A DNA stretch of 64,000 nt from an uncultured Cellulomonas sp. GTDB lineage: Bacteria > Actinomycetota > Actinomycetes > Actinomycetales > Cellulomonadaceae. The stretch spans positions 248,001 through 312,000 of the forward strand of contig NZ_CANLTL010000002.1 in the NCBI RefSeq assembly GCF_947494015.1, given 5' to 3'. Below the pieces are notes generated by a model. That model did no database searches. It was not told the DNA's origin and saw only the letters and a program-made list of their open reading frames with translations. How positions within the stretch are numbered: position 1 is the stretch's first letter; every line of letters begins with the position of its first letter. The position numbers and the translations under genes are program-made. Below are positions 21,015 through 28,709 of the stretch, in pieces.

Positions 21015-22775
21015 ATGCTCCCGATGAGCACGGCGACGGTGGGCCCCCAGGACCGCGGTGCTTCCCCGCTGACCGAGGTCGAAGCCATCGGTTCGCGCGT
21101 GACGACGCTGTTCGCAGTGGCGGGCGACGCGGATGGGTGGTCCACCGGCGACCGCCGCGCGGTGCTGGCTGCGCTCGACCGGACGCTCGATGCGCTGGCG
21201 ACGGTCCGCGCGGTGGTGCTGCTGGCCGAGCGCGAGTCGGGGGCGTGGCAGGGCGGAGGTGACCGGTCGTTCCCCGCCTGGCGGGCCCGGACCAGCCGCG
21301 CCGGGGACCGGGTCGCGGCAGCCCAGGTCCGGCAGGCCGAGCACCTGGCCGCAGTCCCCTCGGTCGCCGCGGCGGTCAGCGAGGGGCGGATCGGTCTCGA
21401 GCACGCGGTGACGATCGGCCGGGTGGCGGTGACCGGCACGCCCGCCCAGCAGGCAGCCGTCGCCAGTCCGGACGGCCAGGCGCGGCTCGTGCGCATCGCG
21501 GAGCGGGAGGACGCCGCGACCTTCGCGACCACCGTCGCCACCATGGCTGCGGGTGTCGATCCCGACGGCCTCGAGCGCGACCACCAGGCCCAGCGTCGCG
21601 CACGGTTCCTGCACCTGTCGCACACCGCCTGCGGCACCCTCATCAAGGGCCAGGTCGACGCGATGGCTGGGCACCGTCTGCAGCTCGCGATCGAGGCGCT
21701 GAGCCCGCGTCCTGCTGCGGACGACGACCGTGACCCCGGTCAGCGTCGCGCCGACGCACTGGACACGATGGTCGGGCGGGTGCTGTCGGACCGGGACACC
21801 AAGCCCGGCGCGCACGTCCCGCCGCACGTCTCGGTGCTCCTCACCGAGGCCACCTGGTACGCCGCCCGCGCCGAGCGCGATCGCCGACGGCGACCCGGTG
21901 CATGCACCGGCACCGGCACCGGCACCGGCACCGGCACCGGCGGAGCGTGCGGCACTCCCTCGGACGCCGCATGCTCCACGGGCGACCCCGGCGCACCGCA
22001 GCCGGCGAGCGCCACAGGTCCAGCTCATGAGCCGGCCACGCTGGAGGACGGCACGCCGGTGCCGCCGAGCGAGCTCGCCATCGCCCTGTGCGACTGCGAG
22101 CTGACTCGCATCGTGGTGGACGCGGACGGCGCACCCCTCGACCTCGGCCGCACCCAGCGGCTGTTCAGCGGAGCGCAGCGCCGAGCCGTCATCGCCCGCG
22201 ACCGCGAGTGCGGCTGGCCGTCGTGCCACTCGCCGGCCCGGTGGTGCGACATCCACCACATGCGGTGGTGGGACCGGGACGACGGGCCCACCTCCGTGGA
22301 CCTCGGGGTCCTGCTGTGCGTCTACCACCACCACGAGGTGCACCGGCGCGACCTGGCGATCACACGGGTGCCGCAGCGAGCGGGTGAATCGCCGGTGGTC
22401 GCGACGGCGACGAGCCGATCGCGGGTCCGTTACGAGTTCTGTGACCCCACCGGCCGTCGGTACGGGGCGGCACCGGCTCCGGCGCCTCTGTCGGCGCCCG
22501 CGGCACCGCCGGCAGCGGTCTCCCCGTCGCCGCCGACGGCATCGGGGAGAGCAGTCCTGGAGGTGAGGCGAGCGCGAGAGCCGGTGCCGGTGCCGGTGCC
22601 GGTGCCGGTGCGAGTGCCGGTGCTGCCGCCGTCAGCACCAGCAGTGCCGCCGCTGTTCGGAGCGGACCGCGCCGGACCGACAACGGCGTCGCCAGCGCGG
22701 CACGGCCGCCGGGCAGATCACTCGGGATCGGCGGCCCATCCACACGCAGGTCCACGGCACGGACCAGCTCCGTGA
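21015..22775 (+). CDS. DUF222 / HNH endonuclease-type protein (13E12 family), SOS-controlled
   Basis: 586 residues. The N-terminal DUF222 region (about 25-270) shows AVVLLAERESG, FPAWRART, RVAAAQVRQAEHLAAVP, GRIGLEHAVTIGRV and RADALDTMVGR. The HNH module is near 395-450: RRAVIARDRECGWPSCHSPARWCDIHHMRWW followed by LLCVYHHHEVH, with two Cys that bind zinc in the family. The central Asn position reads DLG instead of the usual DNG, so the nuclease may be weakened. Two simple repeats interrupt the linker and tail (Gly-Thr and Val-Pro). GGAGG and ATG 21015 fix the start, and the LexA box indicates induction by DNA damage. The family's cellular role is unknown. Confidence 0.88.
   Translation: MLPMSTATVGPQDRGASPLTEVEAIGSRVTTLFAVAGDADGWSTGDRRAVLAALDRTLDALATVRAVVLLAERESGAWQGGGDRSFPAWRARTSRAGDRVAAAQVRQAEHLAAVPSVAAAVSEGRIGLEHAVTIGRVAVTGTPAQQAAVASPDGQARLVRIAEREDAATFATTVATMAAGVDPDGLERDHQAQRRARFLHLSHTACGTLIKGQVDAMAGHRLQLAIEALSPRPAADDDRDPGQRRADALDTMVGRVLSDRDTKPGAHVPPHVSVLLTEATWYAARAERDRRRRPGACTGTGTGTGTGTGGACGTPSDAACSTGDPGAPQPASATGPAHEPATLEDGTPVPPSELAIALCDCELTRIVVDADGAPLDLGRTQRLFSGAQRRAVIARDRECGWPSCHSPARWCDIHHMRWWDRDDGPTSVDLGVLLCVYHHHEVHRRDLAITRVPQRAGESPVVATATSRSRVRYEFCDPTGRRYGAAPAPAPLSAPAAPPAAVSPSPPTASGRAVLEVRRAREPVPVPVPVPVRVPVLPPSAPAVPPLFGADRAGPTTASPARHGRRADHSGSAAHPHAGPRHGPAP
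21905..21940 (+). repeat. Hexanucleotide array (CACCGG)6
   Basis: Six perfect in-frame copies encode alternating Thr-Gly in the DUF222/HNH protein. It is complementary to the array at 22581-22610. Confidence 0.95.
22581..22610 (+). repeat. Hexanucleotide array (CCGGTG)5
   Basis: Five perfect in-frame copies encode alternating Pro-Val near the C-terminus of the same protein. It is the exact reverse complement of five units of the 21905-21940 array. Confidence 0.95.
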
Positions 22776-23131
22776 GTGGTCGCGGCCCCTCGCCTCGACA
22801 CGCCCTGACCGTCAGGGCTGCACGTCGGCGATCGCACATCGGCGATCGCACATCGGCGGTCGCACGTCGGTGGTGGCACGTCGGTGGTCGCGGCCCCTCG
22901 TCTCGACACGCCCCTGGATGTCACCGCTGCAGGTGAGGTCCTTGCACGTCGGCGGTCGCACGTCGGCGGTGACGCGTCTCTGCCAGGTCGCATCTCAGCG
23001 AGGCAGGCGAGCGAGGACACCGGTGGGCGACGACGAGACGGACGTCGTCGTCGCGGACGGGTCGGCGGGCGGTCTGCGAGGGCGGGCGACGCGGCGCAGC
23101 CGGACGGCGACCCGGGGAACGCGGACGGGGC
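22776..23131. other. 356-base repeat-rich spacer after the DUF222/HNH gene
   Basis: It contains a 30-bp direct repeat (22776-22805 and 22884-22913, one mismatch) bracketing five tandem copies of a 14-bp unit (22820-22889), and two more copies at 22944-22971. No convincing gene is seen. Confidence 0.7.
22820..22971. repeat. 14-bp repeats (5 + 2 copies)
   Basis: The unit is GCACRTCGGYGRTC with small changes. Copies lie at 22820, 22834, 22848, 22862 and 22876, then 22944 and 22958. Confidence 0.85.
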
Positions 23132-23614
23132 CTAGGTGAGCAGCACCGTCAGGAGCCAGGCACCCGACGCCACCAGGGCACCGGCGAGCTCGACGAGGAT
23201 CGTGATGCCGGTGGCCTGGAGCGCGACCACGGTGGCTCGCCACGCACGGTGGCGGTCACCCAGCCGTCCGAGCTCGGCCAGGTACACCGCGAGGACGAAC
23301 CCGAGGAACAGTCCGACGACCGGTACGACGAAGAACCCGACGATGCCGACCAGACCACCGATGACGAGGGTGCGATTGGGCACTCCCCCTCGTTTGAGGT
23401 GCCGGCCCGCGAGCAGGTACTTGGCGACCAGGGCAGCTGCCGTGGCTGCCATCGCCAGCACGGCGACCGCCCAGCTCAGGACGGTGCCCTCGATCGCTGC
23501 CCACACGACGACGGCCCCCAGCACGAGGAGCGAGCCCGGGATGACCTGGACGACGACACCGACGAGGCCGATGAGGATCACGACGGCGACGAGGACCTCG
23601 CCGAACACGGTCAC
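23132..23614 (-). CDS. DUF456 membrane protein
   Basis: 160 residues, GTG start. Four or five membrane segments (VLVAVVILIGLVGVVVQVIPG, LLVLGAVVVWAAIEG, WAVAVLAMAATAAALVAKYLL) and the Gly-rich repeat GGLVGIVGFFVVPVVGLFLGFVLAVYLAEL, typical of DUF456 proteins with their glycine-zipper pattern. The biochemical role is unknown. It ends in the repeat-rich spacer and follows another small membrane gene by 52 bases on the same strand, so the two may be co-transcribed. Confidence 0.82.
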   Translation of the reverse strand: MTVFGEVLVAVVILIGLVGVVVQVIPGSLLVLGAVVVWAAIEGTVLSWAVAVLAMAATAAALVAKYLLAGRHLKRGGVPNRTLVIGGLVGIVGFFVVPVVGLFLGFVLAVYLAELGRLGDRHRAWRATVVALQATGITILVELAGALVASGAWLLTVLLT

Positions 23615-23666
23615 CGAGCGCCCCCTTCGGTCCCGGTGCGCGACGGCATCGGCGACCCCGGCGACA

Positions 23667-24011
23667 TCAGTGCCACAGGACCGCGATCGCGACGTTGACG
23701 ACGGTGAGTCCGGCGATCGCGCCGACGTAGCCGCTGGTGACCCGCTCGCGCCGGCCGCCCAGCACCACCAGGACGGTGACGACCACGGCGACCAGGAGCT
23801 TGACGCCGATCTTGACGTTGTCCGGCTCGTCGGCTGCGAGCCCCGCGGAGGCCAGACCCACCATCGCCAGGCCCGTCACGAGCGCCGTCAGGATGCCGTG
23901 CAGCATCCCGGTGGGAATGCGGGGAGTGCGCATGGTCGTGACGGCGCCGCCGAGCACGATGGCCCAGCCGACGAGGTGCAGCACGAGCAGGATGTCGTAG
24001 AGCGTCTCCAT
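23667..24011 (-). CDS. Small four-helix membrane protein, function unknown
   Basis: 114 residues with four hydrophobic segments: LYDILLVLHLVGWAIVLGGAV, GMLHGILTALVTGLAMVGLA, VKLLVAVVVTVLVVLGG and VGAIAGLTVVNVAIAVLW. A conserved-looking His in LLVLHLVGW and another in MLHGI recall heme- or copper-handling membrane families, but I do not recognise the family and make no functional claim. It lies between the response regulator gene and the DUF456 gene on the same strand. Confidence 0.65.
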   Translation of the reverse strand: METLYDILLVLHLVGWAIVLGGAVTTMRTPRIPTGMLHGILTALVTGLAMVGLASAGLAADEPDNVKIGVKLLVAVVVTVLVVLGGRRERVTSGYVGAIAGLTVVNVAIAVLWH

Positions 24012-24047
24012 GGACGCCAGCGTAGGGGGGCGGGCCCGGGCGCCCCG

Positions 24048-24740
24048 TCAGAGCAGCCGGCGGGCGGCGGCCCACCGGGTCAGCTCGTGCCGGGACGACA
24101 GCTGGAGCTTGCGCAGCACCGCGGACACGTGCGTCTCCACGGTCTTGATCGAGATGAACAGCTCGGAGGCCACCTCCCGGTAGCTGTACCCGCGCGCGAT
24201 GAGCCGCATCACCTCCCGCTCGCGTGCCGAGAGGCGGTCGAGCTCGTCGTCGGCGATCGCGACGTCGCCCGCGGCGGTGCCGAACGCGTCCAGGACGAAG
24301 CCCGCCAGTCGGGGCGAGAACACGGCGTCGCCGTCGGCGACCCGCAGGACGGCGTCGCTCAGGTCCGGCCCGGAGATCGCCTTGGTGACGTAGCCGCGCG
24401 CGCCGGCGCGGATGACCGAGACGACGTCCTCCGCGGCGTCGGACACGGACAGCGCGAGGAACCTGGTGGTCGCCAGCAGGTCCGCGCACGCCGTGATGAC
24501 CTCGGCGCCGCCGCCACCGTCACCGCCCGGCAGGTGCACGTCGAGCAGCACGACGGGTGGTCGCAGAGCTCGGACCCGCGCGACGGCCGAGCTGACGTCG
24601 TCCGCCTCGCCGACGACGTTCACGCGGTCGTCGAGCGACGCGCGCACCCCCGTGCGGAACATGAGGTGGTCGTCGACGAGCACGACGTCGACCGCGCTGC
24701 GTGCGGCCGCCCTTGCCGGGGCCGTCCCGTCCTGGCTCAT
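24048..24740 (-). CDS. NarL/LuxR-family response regulator, partner of the PspC kinase
   Basis: 230 residues. The receiver domain has the acidic pair in VVLVDDHLMFRTGV, phosphoacceptor Asp67 in VVLLDVHLPGG, the Ser/Thr switch in FLALSVSD and Lys in YVTKAISG. The C-terminal LuxR HTH reads LSAREREVMRLIARGYSYREVASELFISIKTVETHVSAVLRKL. Its ATG overlaps the kinase stop (ATGA), so the pair is translationally coupled. Likely target: the divergent PspC operon and its own operon through the TTCAGGGT repeat at 26206-26224 (inference). Confidence 0.93.
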   Translation of the reverse strand: MSQDGTAPARAAARSAVDVVLVDDHLMFRTGVRASLDDRVNVVGEADDVSSAVARVRALRPPVVLLDVHLPGGDGGGGAEVITACADLLATTRFLALSVSDAAEDVVSVIRAGARGYVTKAISGPDLSDAVLRVADGDAVFSPRLAGFVLDAFGTAAGDVAIADDELDRLSAREREVMRLIARGYSYREVASELFISIKTVETHVSAVLRKLQLSSRHELTRWAAARRLL

Positions 24741-26155
24741 GCTGGATCCTCCCGGTGCCCGTTCGCCTGCCCGTTCGCCTGCCCGTTCGCCCGGCCGTTC
24801 ACATGGCCGTTGGCCTGGCCGTTCGGATGGCCGTTGGCCGGCCCGTTCACGTGGCCGTTGGCGTGCCCGTTCGCCGGCCAGGCACCGCGGATCGGCACCC
24901 GCAGGTGGACCTCGGTACCGCGCTCGGGGCGCGACGTGACCGTCGCTGTCCCCCCACGACGCCGCACCCGCCCCATGATGGACTCCCGCACGCCGAACCG
25001 GTCGGACGGCACCGTGGCCAGGTCGAAGCCGTCACCGCGGTCACGGACGAACACCTCGACGGCGTCGTAGGCGACCTCGAGGTACAGGGAGACCGGTGGG
25101 CGCCCGTGCACGACGGCGTTGACCAGCGCCTCCCGCGTCGCCTGGAGCAGGGCCTCGGTGTCGGGGTCCGGCACGCGGTCGCCCACCACGACGGCGTCGA
25201 TCGCGACCGCACGGCCGTCCTCGACCTCGGCGACCACCGCGCGCAGCGCGGCCGCGACCGACGTGCCCGGCTCCGAACGGTCGTCGTACAGCCACTCGCG
25301 CAGCTCGCGCTCCTGGGCGCGCGCCATCCGGGCGACCTCGGCGGGCTCGTCGGCGCGCGCGCGGATGAGCGCGAGCGTCTGCAGCACCGAGTCGTGCAGG
25401 TGGGCGGCGATGTCCGCGCGCTCCGCCTCGCGAGCGCGGGCGGCCCGCTCGTCGCCGAGCTCACGCACGAGCCGCAGCCCCCAGGGTGCGAGGACCACGC
25501 ACGCGCCCGCGAGCACCGCGAGCGCTGCGACCCCCGAGCGGATCAGGGCGACCGCCGGCTCGTCCTGGCCGACGAGCAGCAGGACCCCGATGCCGACGAG
25601 GACCATGCCGCCGGCCACCCGCACCAGGCTGACCGGAGTCCTGCCACCCGCCCGGGACAGCCACCGCTCACGCTGCACCGCGTCGAGCTGGCTCCAGACC
25701 AGCGCCGTGCCGGCCAGCACGATGAGGGTCGGCAGGACCCACGAGATCTCCACGTCGAGGCCGTTGCGGGTGGCGACGAGCAGCCCCGCCCCGGTCAGGA
25801 GCAGCAGGCCGACGGCGATGTCGGTCACCGGGACCGTGCGGTCGGGCGAGCGCAGCCGGGGTGCCAGCCGACTCAGCGCCGCAGGCCTGCCGTCCTCCGC
25901 GGCCTGCGCGGGGTCACCGGTGGGGACGGTGACCCACAGGAACACGTACAGGGCCAGACCGGCGCCGGCCGCCAGCGTCGACACGGCGAGCGCGAACCTG
26001 ACCACGCCCACCGGCAGCCCGAGGTGCGCCGACACCCCGGCCGCGACGCCGCCCAGCCAGCGACCGTGCGGAGGACGGCGCAGCGGCAGCTGGCCGGCAC
26101 GTCCCCACGGACCGGTCCGGCGCTCACCCGCGAGCGGGTCGACGGCGTTCTGCAC
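24737..26155 (-). CDS. Sensor histidine kinase with N-terminal PspC domain
   Basis: 472 residues, GTG start. The PspC domain (about 25-80: RWLGGVAAGVSAHLGLPVGVVRFALAV, LYVFLWVTVP) is followed by further membrane segments, then a HisKA_3 dimerisation domain with His254 in AAHLHDSVLQTLALI and a HATPase_c domain (EALVNAVVHG, VRDRGDGFD, GVRESIMGRVRRRGG). This is the actinobacterial architecture that senses envelope stress through PspC. The tail is a run of Asn-Gly-x-x tetrapeptides encoded by 12-bp repeats (24756-24876). The response regulator overlaps it by four bases; a PspC-protein operon diverges from it. Confidence 0.93.
   Translation of the reverse strand: MQNAVDPLAGERRTGPWGRAGQLPLRRPPHGRWLGGVAAGVSAHLGLPVGVVRFALAVSTLAAGAGLALYVFLWVTVPTGDPAQAAEDGRPAALSRLAPRLRSPDRTVPVTDIAVGLLLLTGAGLLVATRNGLDVEISWVLPTLIVLAGTALVWSQLDAVQRERWLSRAGGRTPVSLVRVAGGMVLVGIGVLLLVGQDEPAVALIRSGVAALAVLAGACVVLAPWGLRLVRELGDERAARAREAERADIAAHLHDSVLQTLALIRARADEPAEVARMARAQERELREWLYDDRSEPGTSVAAALRAVVAEVEDGRAVAIDAVVVGDRVPDPDTEALLQATREALVNAVVHGRPPVSLYLEVAYDAVEVFVRDRGDGFDLATVPSDRFGVRESIMGRVRRRGGTATVTSRPERGTEVHLRVPIRGAWPANGHANGHVNGPANGHPNGQANGHVNGRANGQANGQANGHREDPA
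24756..24876 (-). repeat. 12-bp imperfect tandem repeat encoding the kinase's NG-rich tail
   Basis: About ten imperfect copies, each with the Asn-Gly codon pair (AACGG on the minus strand), encode NGHA, NGHV, NGPA, NGQA and similar units after the kinase ATPase domain. Confidence 0.85.
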
Positions 26156-26205
26156 CCCCCGATCGTCACACGTCCCCGGCCCCTCATCCGCACGTCGGGG
26201 GCCCT

Positions 26206-26224
26206 TTCAGGGTCGGTTCAGGGT
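26206..26224 (+). promoter_or_regulatory. Candidate operator: TTCAGGGT direct repeat, 11-bp spacing
   Basis: TTCAGGGT at 26206-26213 and again at 26217-26224, the repeats being one helical turn apart and each followed by a GG. It lies in the 113-bp divergent spacer between the PspC kinase and the PspC operon, 45-63 bp before ATG 26269. A tandem site of this kind suits a dimeric LuxR-type regulator. Confidence 0.5.
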
Positions 26225-26268
26225 GGTACCCGATGCCCGGCCGCCGGCGGTGGCGACAGGATCGACAC

Positions 26269-27963
26269 ATGGAATCGACGACACCTCCGGCGGGCGGCAC
26301 GACGCCTCCGGCCCCCGCCCCCGGACCCCAGGACCTCGGCAACGGCGGCTTCTTCAACTCCGTGCGGCGCGCCGGCGTCGTGCGCACCCAGGACCGCTGG
26401 ATCGGCGGTGTCTGCGGCGGGATCGCTCGCCGCCTGGGTCTCGACCCGCTGCTGGTCCGCGGGCTCGTCGCGGTGACGGTGCTGCTCGGTGGCGCCGGGC
26501 TCGTGCTCTACGGCGTCGCGTGGGCACTGCTGCCCGAGGAGGCCGACGGCCGGATCCACCTCGAGGAGACGATCCGCGGCCGGTTCGACGCGGCGCTGCT
26601 GGGTGCGATCGCGGTCGTGGTGGTGGGGCTGAACCGGGGCGACGGCTGGTTCGGCTGGTGGAACGACCGGGGGCTCGGCTGGATCAACGGGCTGCTGTGG
26701 GCGGCGGCTCTCGCCGCTGTCATCGCCCTGGTCATCGCGGCCGCCAACCAGCGCGGTCAGGCTCCGGCGTCCGGGGCGGCGCCGGCGGGCGCGGTGCCCG
26801 GTGGGACCGGGTGGTCGGGGTCGACGGCGGCCCGCTCGCAGTCCACGGCAGCCCGGTCGGGCACCCCGACCGGCAAGGTGCCGCACCCCGGGTACGGGGC
26901 CGTGCCGCTCACCCACCCCGCCCCCGGTCCGTACGCGTCGGGCACCGCGTCACCGGCCGACACGTACGCCTCGGGCGTGCCCGGCGGACCGGCGGCGGAC
27001 CCGTCCGCCACCGCGGACACGTCGGACTGGTCGCGCACGCCGGGCACGCCGGGCACGCCGGGCCAGTCCGGCACCGCCGGCACGCCGGACTGGTCCGGCA
27101 CCGCGGGCACGTCCGGCGCGTCGGGCACGCTGCTACCCCCTCCGCCGCCGTCGTGGACCGCGGGACCGGCGCCGTCCGCATCGTCCGGCGTTCCCGGCGG
27201 CCCGTACGGCCCGACACCGCCGCGCGCGGCCTACCCCGTCCCGCCGACCCCGCCGCGTCCGGCCCGGCGGCGGGTGCAGGGGCCCGGAGTCGGCGCCGTC
27301 GGCACGGTGGTCGGCCTGACCCTGCTGACCCTGGCCGTGCTGCTCATCCTCCAGCGCGAGGGCGAGCTCGGTGACCTGCCGGTCGGGCTGACGGCCGTGG
27401 GGATCGGCGTGGTGCTGACCGGTCTGGCGATCATGATCGCCGGGCTGCGGGGACGCTCGAGCGGCACGCTCGGCTTCCTGGGGATCGTCGGCATCGTCGC
27501 CGCCGTGCCGGTCGCGCTCGTGCCGGGGACGGTGGACCGGTTCGGCGTGGTCGGCGGCCCCGACGGGTTGCGCGTGTCGTCCGGGGAGACGTGGACGCCG
27601 CGGAGCGCGGCGGAGGCGGAGCGGGGCATCTCGATCGGCTTCGGTGACCTCCGGGTCGACCTCACCGAGGTCCCGCTCGACGACGAGCCCGTCGAGGTCC
27701 CGATCCGGATGAGCGCCGGGAACCTCCTCGTCGTGGTGCCCGACGACGCCGCGGTCACGGGCGACGTCGCGCTCACGGTGGGCGAGTTCCGGTGGGACGT
27801 CGACCCCGAGAGCGACCGGGGGGTGTCGTCCGGGTTCTCCGGCCTCACCGACGGCGCGCACCAGCCCTACACGAGCGAGGAAGCCGTGGACGCCGACGTC
27901 CAGCTCGCCGTCCGCATCACAGCCGGCGCGGGCGATGTCCGCGTCGTGGAGGAGAACCGATGA
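26269..27963 (+). CDS. PspC-domain envelope-stress membrane protein
   Basis: 564 residues. The PspC domain (about 45-110) reads RWIGGVCGGIARRLGLDPLLVRGLVAVTVLLGGAG, ending YGVAWALLPEE. Two more hydrophobic stretches follow, then a long Ser/Thr/Gly/Pro linker (about 170-330), three membrane segments (330-430) and a beta-rich C-terminal domain resembling the toastrack/LiaF type (ISIGFGDLRVDLTEVPL, NLLVVVPDDAAVTGDVALTVGEF). ATG 26269 (AGGA upstream) is preferred over an ATG 12 codons earlier. Its stop overlaps the next gene's ATG. With the divergent PspC kinase pair it forms a plausible stress-sensing unit. Confidence 0.85.
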   Translation: MESTTPPAGGTTPPAPAPGPQDLGNGGFFNSVRRAGVVRTQDRWIGGVCGGIARRLGLDPLLVRGLVAVTVLLGGAGLVLYGVAWALLPEEADGRIHLEETIRGRFDAALLGAIAVVVVGLNRGDGWFGWWNDRGLGWINGLLWAAALAAVIALVIAAANQRGQAPASGAAPAGAVPGGTGWSGSTAARSQSTAARSGTPTGKVPHPGYGAVPLTHPAPGPYASGTASPADTYASGVPGGPAADPSATADTSDWSRTPGTPGTPGQSGTAGTPDWSGTAGTSGASGTLLPPPPPSWTAGPAPSASSGVPGGPYGPTPPRAAYPVPPTPPRPARRRVQGPGVGAVGTVVGLTLLTLAVLLILQREGELGDLPVGLTAVGIGVVLTGLAIMIAGLRGRSSGTLGFLGIVGIVAAVPVALVPGTVDRFGVVGGPDGLRVSSGETWTPRSAAEAERGISIGFGDLRVDLTEVPLDDEPVEVPIRMSAGNLLVVVPDDAAVTGDVALTVGEFRWDVDPESDRGVSSGFSGLTDGAHQPYTSEEAVDADVQLAVRITAGAGDVRVVEENR

Positions 27964-28484
27964 GCACCGAGAACAACGAGACCGCGCCCATCGCGACGGG
28001 CCGTGGGGACGGCGACCAGCCGACCGTGCCGATCCGTCGCCCGGCATCCGCCCGGTCGGAGGAGGCCACCCGGGCCCTGGACACGGGGGCCACCGCACCC
28101 GGCAGCGACGAGCCGTCCGACGGCGCGAGCCCCACCGACCGGCCCCGACCGCCGGAGTCCGGCGGCGCACCCACCACGACCCCGGTCCTGACCGTGGCCG
28201 ACGCGAGCGCCGGCGTCGACCAGCCGGCGGACACCGCTCCCCACGAGGCGGTGTCCTCGTCCGGAGCGACGGCCCTGCCGGCCGACGACCGCGGGCAGCG
28301 ACCGTCCCTGCGGGTGGGGACGGTGGTGTGGGGGCTGGTCATCGCGATCATCGGTGCCGGGATCGTCGCCATCGCCGCCGGCGCGCAGTTCGACCTGGAG
28401 CTGGCCTTCATCGCCCTGCTCGCCCTGGCGGGCGTCGGCCTGGTGGCCGGGTCCGTGGCCGCAGGTGTGCGCCGACGGCACTGA
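27960..28484 (+). CDS. Small membrane protein of the PspC operon
   Basis: 174 residues. The first 115 are hydrophilic and disordered (Thr/Pro/Asp-rich). Then come two membrane segments (VGTVVWGLVIAIIGAGIVAIAAG and LAFIALLALAGVGLVAGSVAAGV) and a short basic end RRRH. The ATGA overlap with the PspC gene indicates translational coupling and a joint function. I do not recognise a named family. A 16-bp stem follows. Confidence 0.8.
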   Translation: MSTENNETAPIATGRGDGDQPTVPIRRPASARSEEATRALDTGATAPGSDEPSDGASPTDRPRPPESGGAPTTTPVLTVADASAGVDQPADTAPHEAVSSSGATALPADDRGQRPSLRVGTVVWGLVIAIIGAGIVAIAAGAQFDLELAFIALLALAGVGLVAGSVAAGVRRRH

Positions 28485-28503
28485 GCAGCCGGTCGCACCG
28501 CGC

Positions 28504-28538
28504 CGGGAGCCGGTGAGCGCCACGCTCACCGGCTCCCG
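28504..28538 (+). terminator. Terminator of the PspC operon
   Basis: A perfect 16-bp stem (28504-28519 with 28523-28538) has a CCA loop, 20 bases after the operon's last stop. It could serve the convergent glycosyltransferase gene too. Confidence 0.75.
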
Positions 28539-28625
28539 CGCGTCCGCCTCCGCCGTGGAGGGGCCGCAGCCCGCACCTGGGCGCGCGGGACGTGCGTCAG
28601 CGTCGCACCGACGACCACCCCGGCC

Positions 28626-28709
28626 GCACCCCGCGCCTCACCCGCGCGCGAGCGACCGGCCCCGGGCGCACCCCGCGCCTCACCCGCGCGCGAGCGACCG
28701 GGCCCGGGC
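28626..28709. repeat. 42-bp tandem duplication at the glycosyltransferase 3' end
   Basis: 28626-28667 and 28668-28709 are 41/42 identical. The second copy contains the gene's stop codon and last nine codons; the first is a downstream untranslated copy. Confidence 0.9.

Noticed and set aside
21905-22610. Phase-variable simple repeats switching the HNH gene on and off
   Set aside because: The units are six bases, so slippage cannot change the frame; only length varies.
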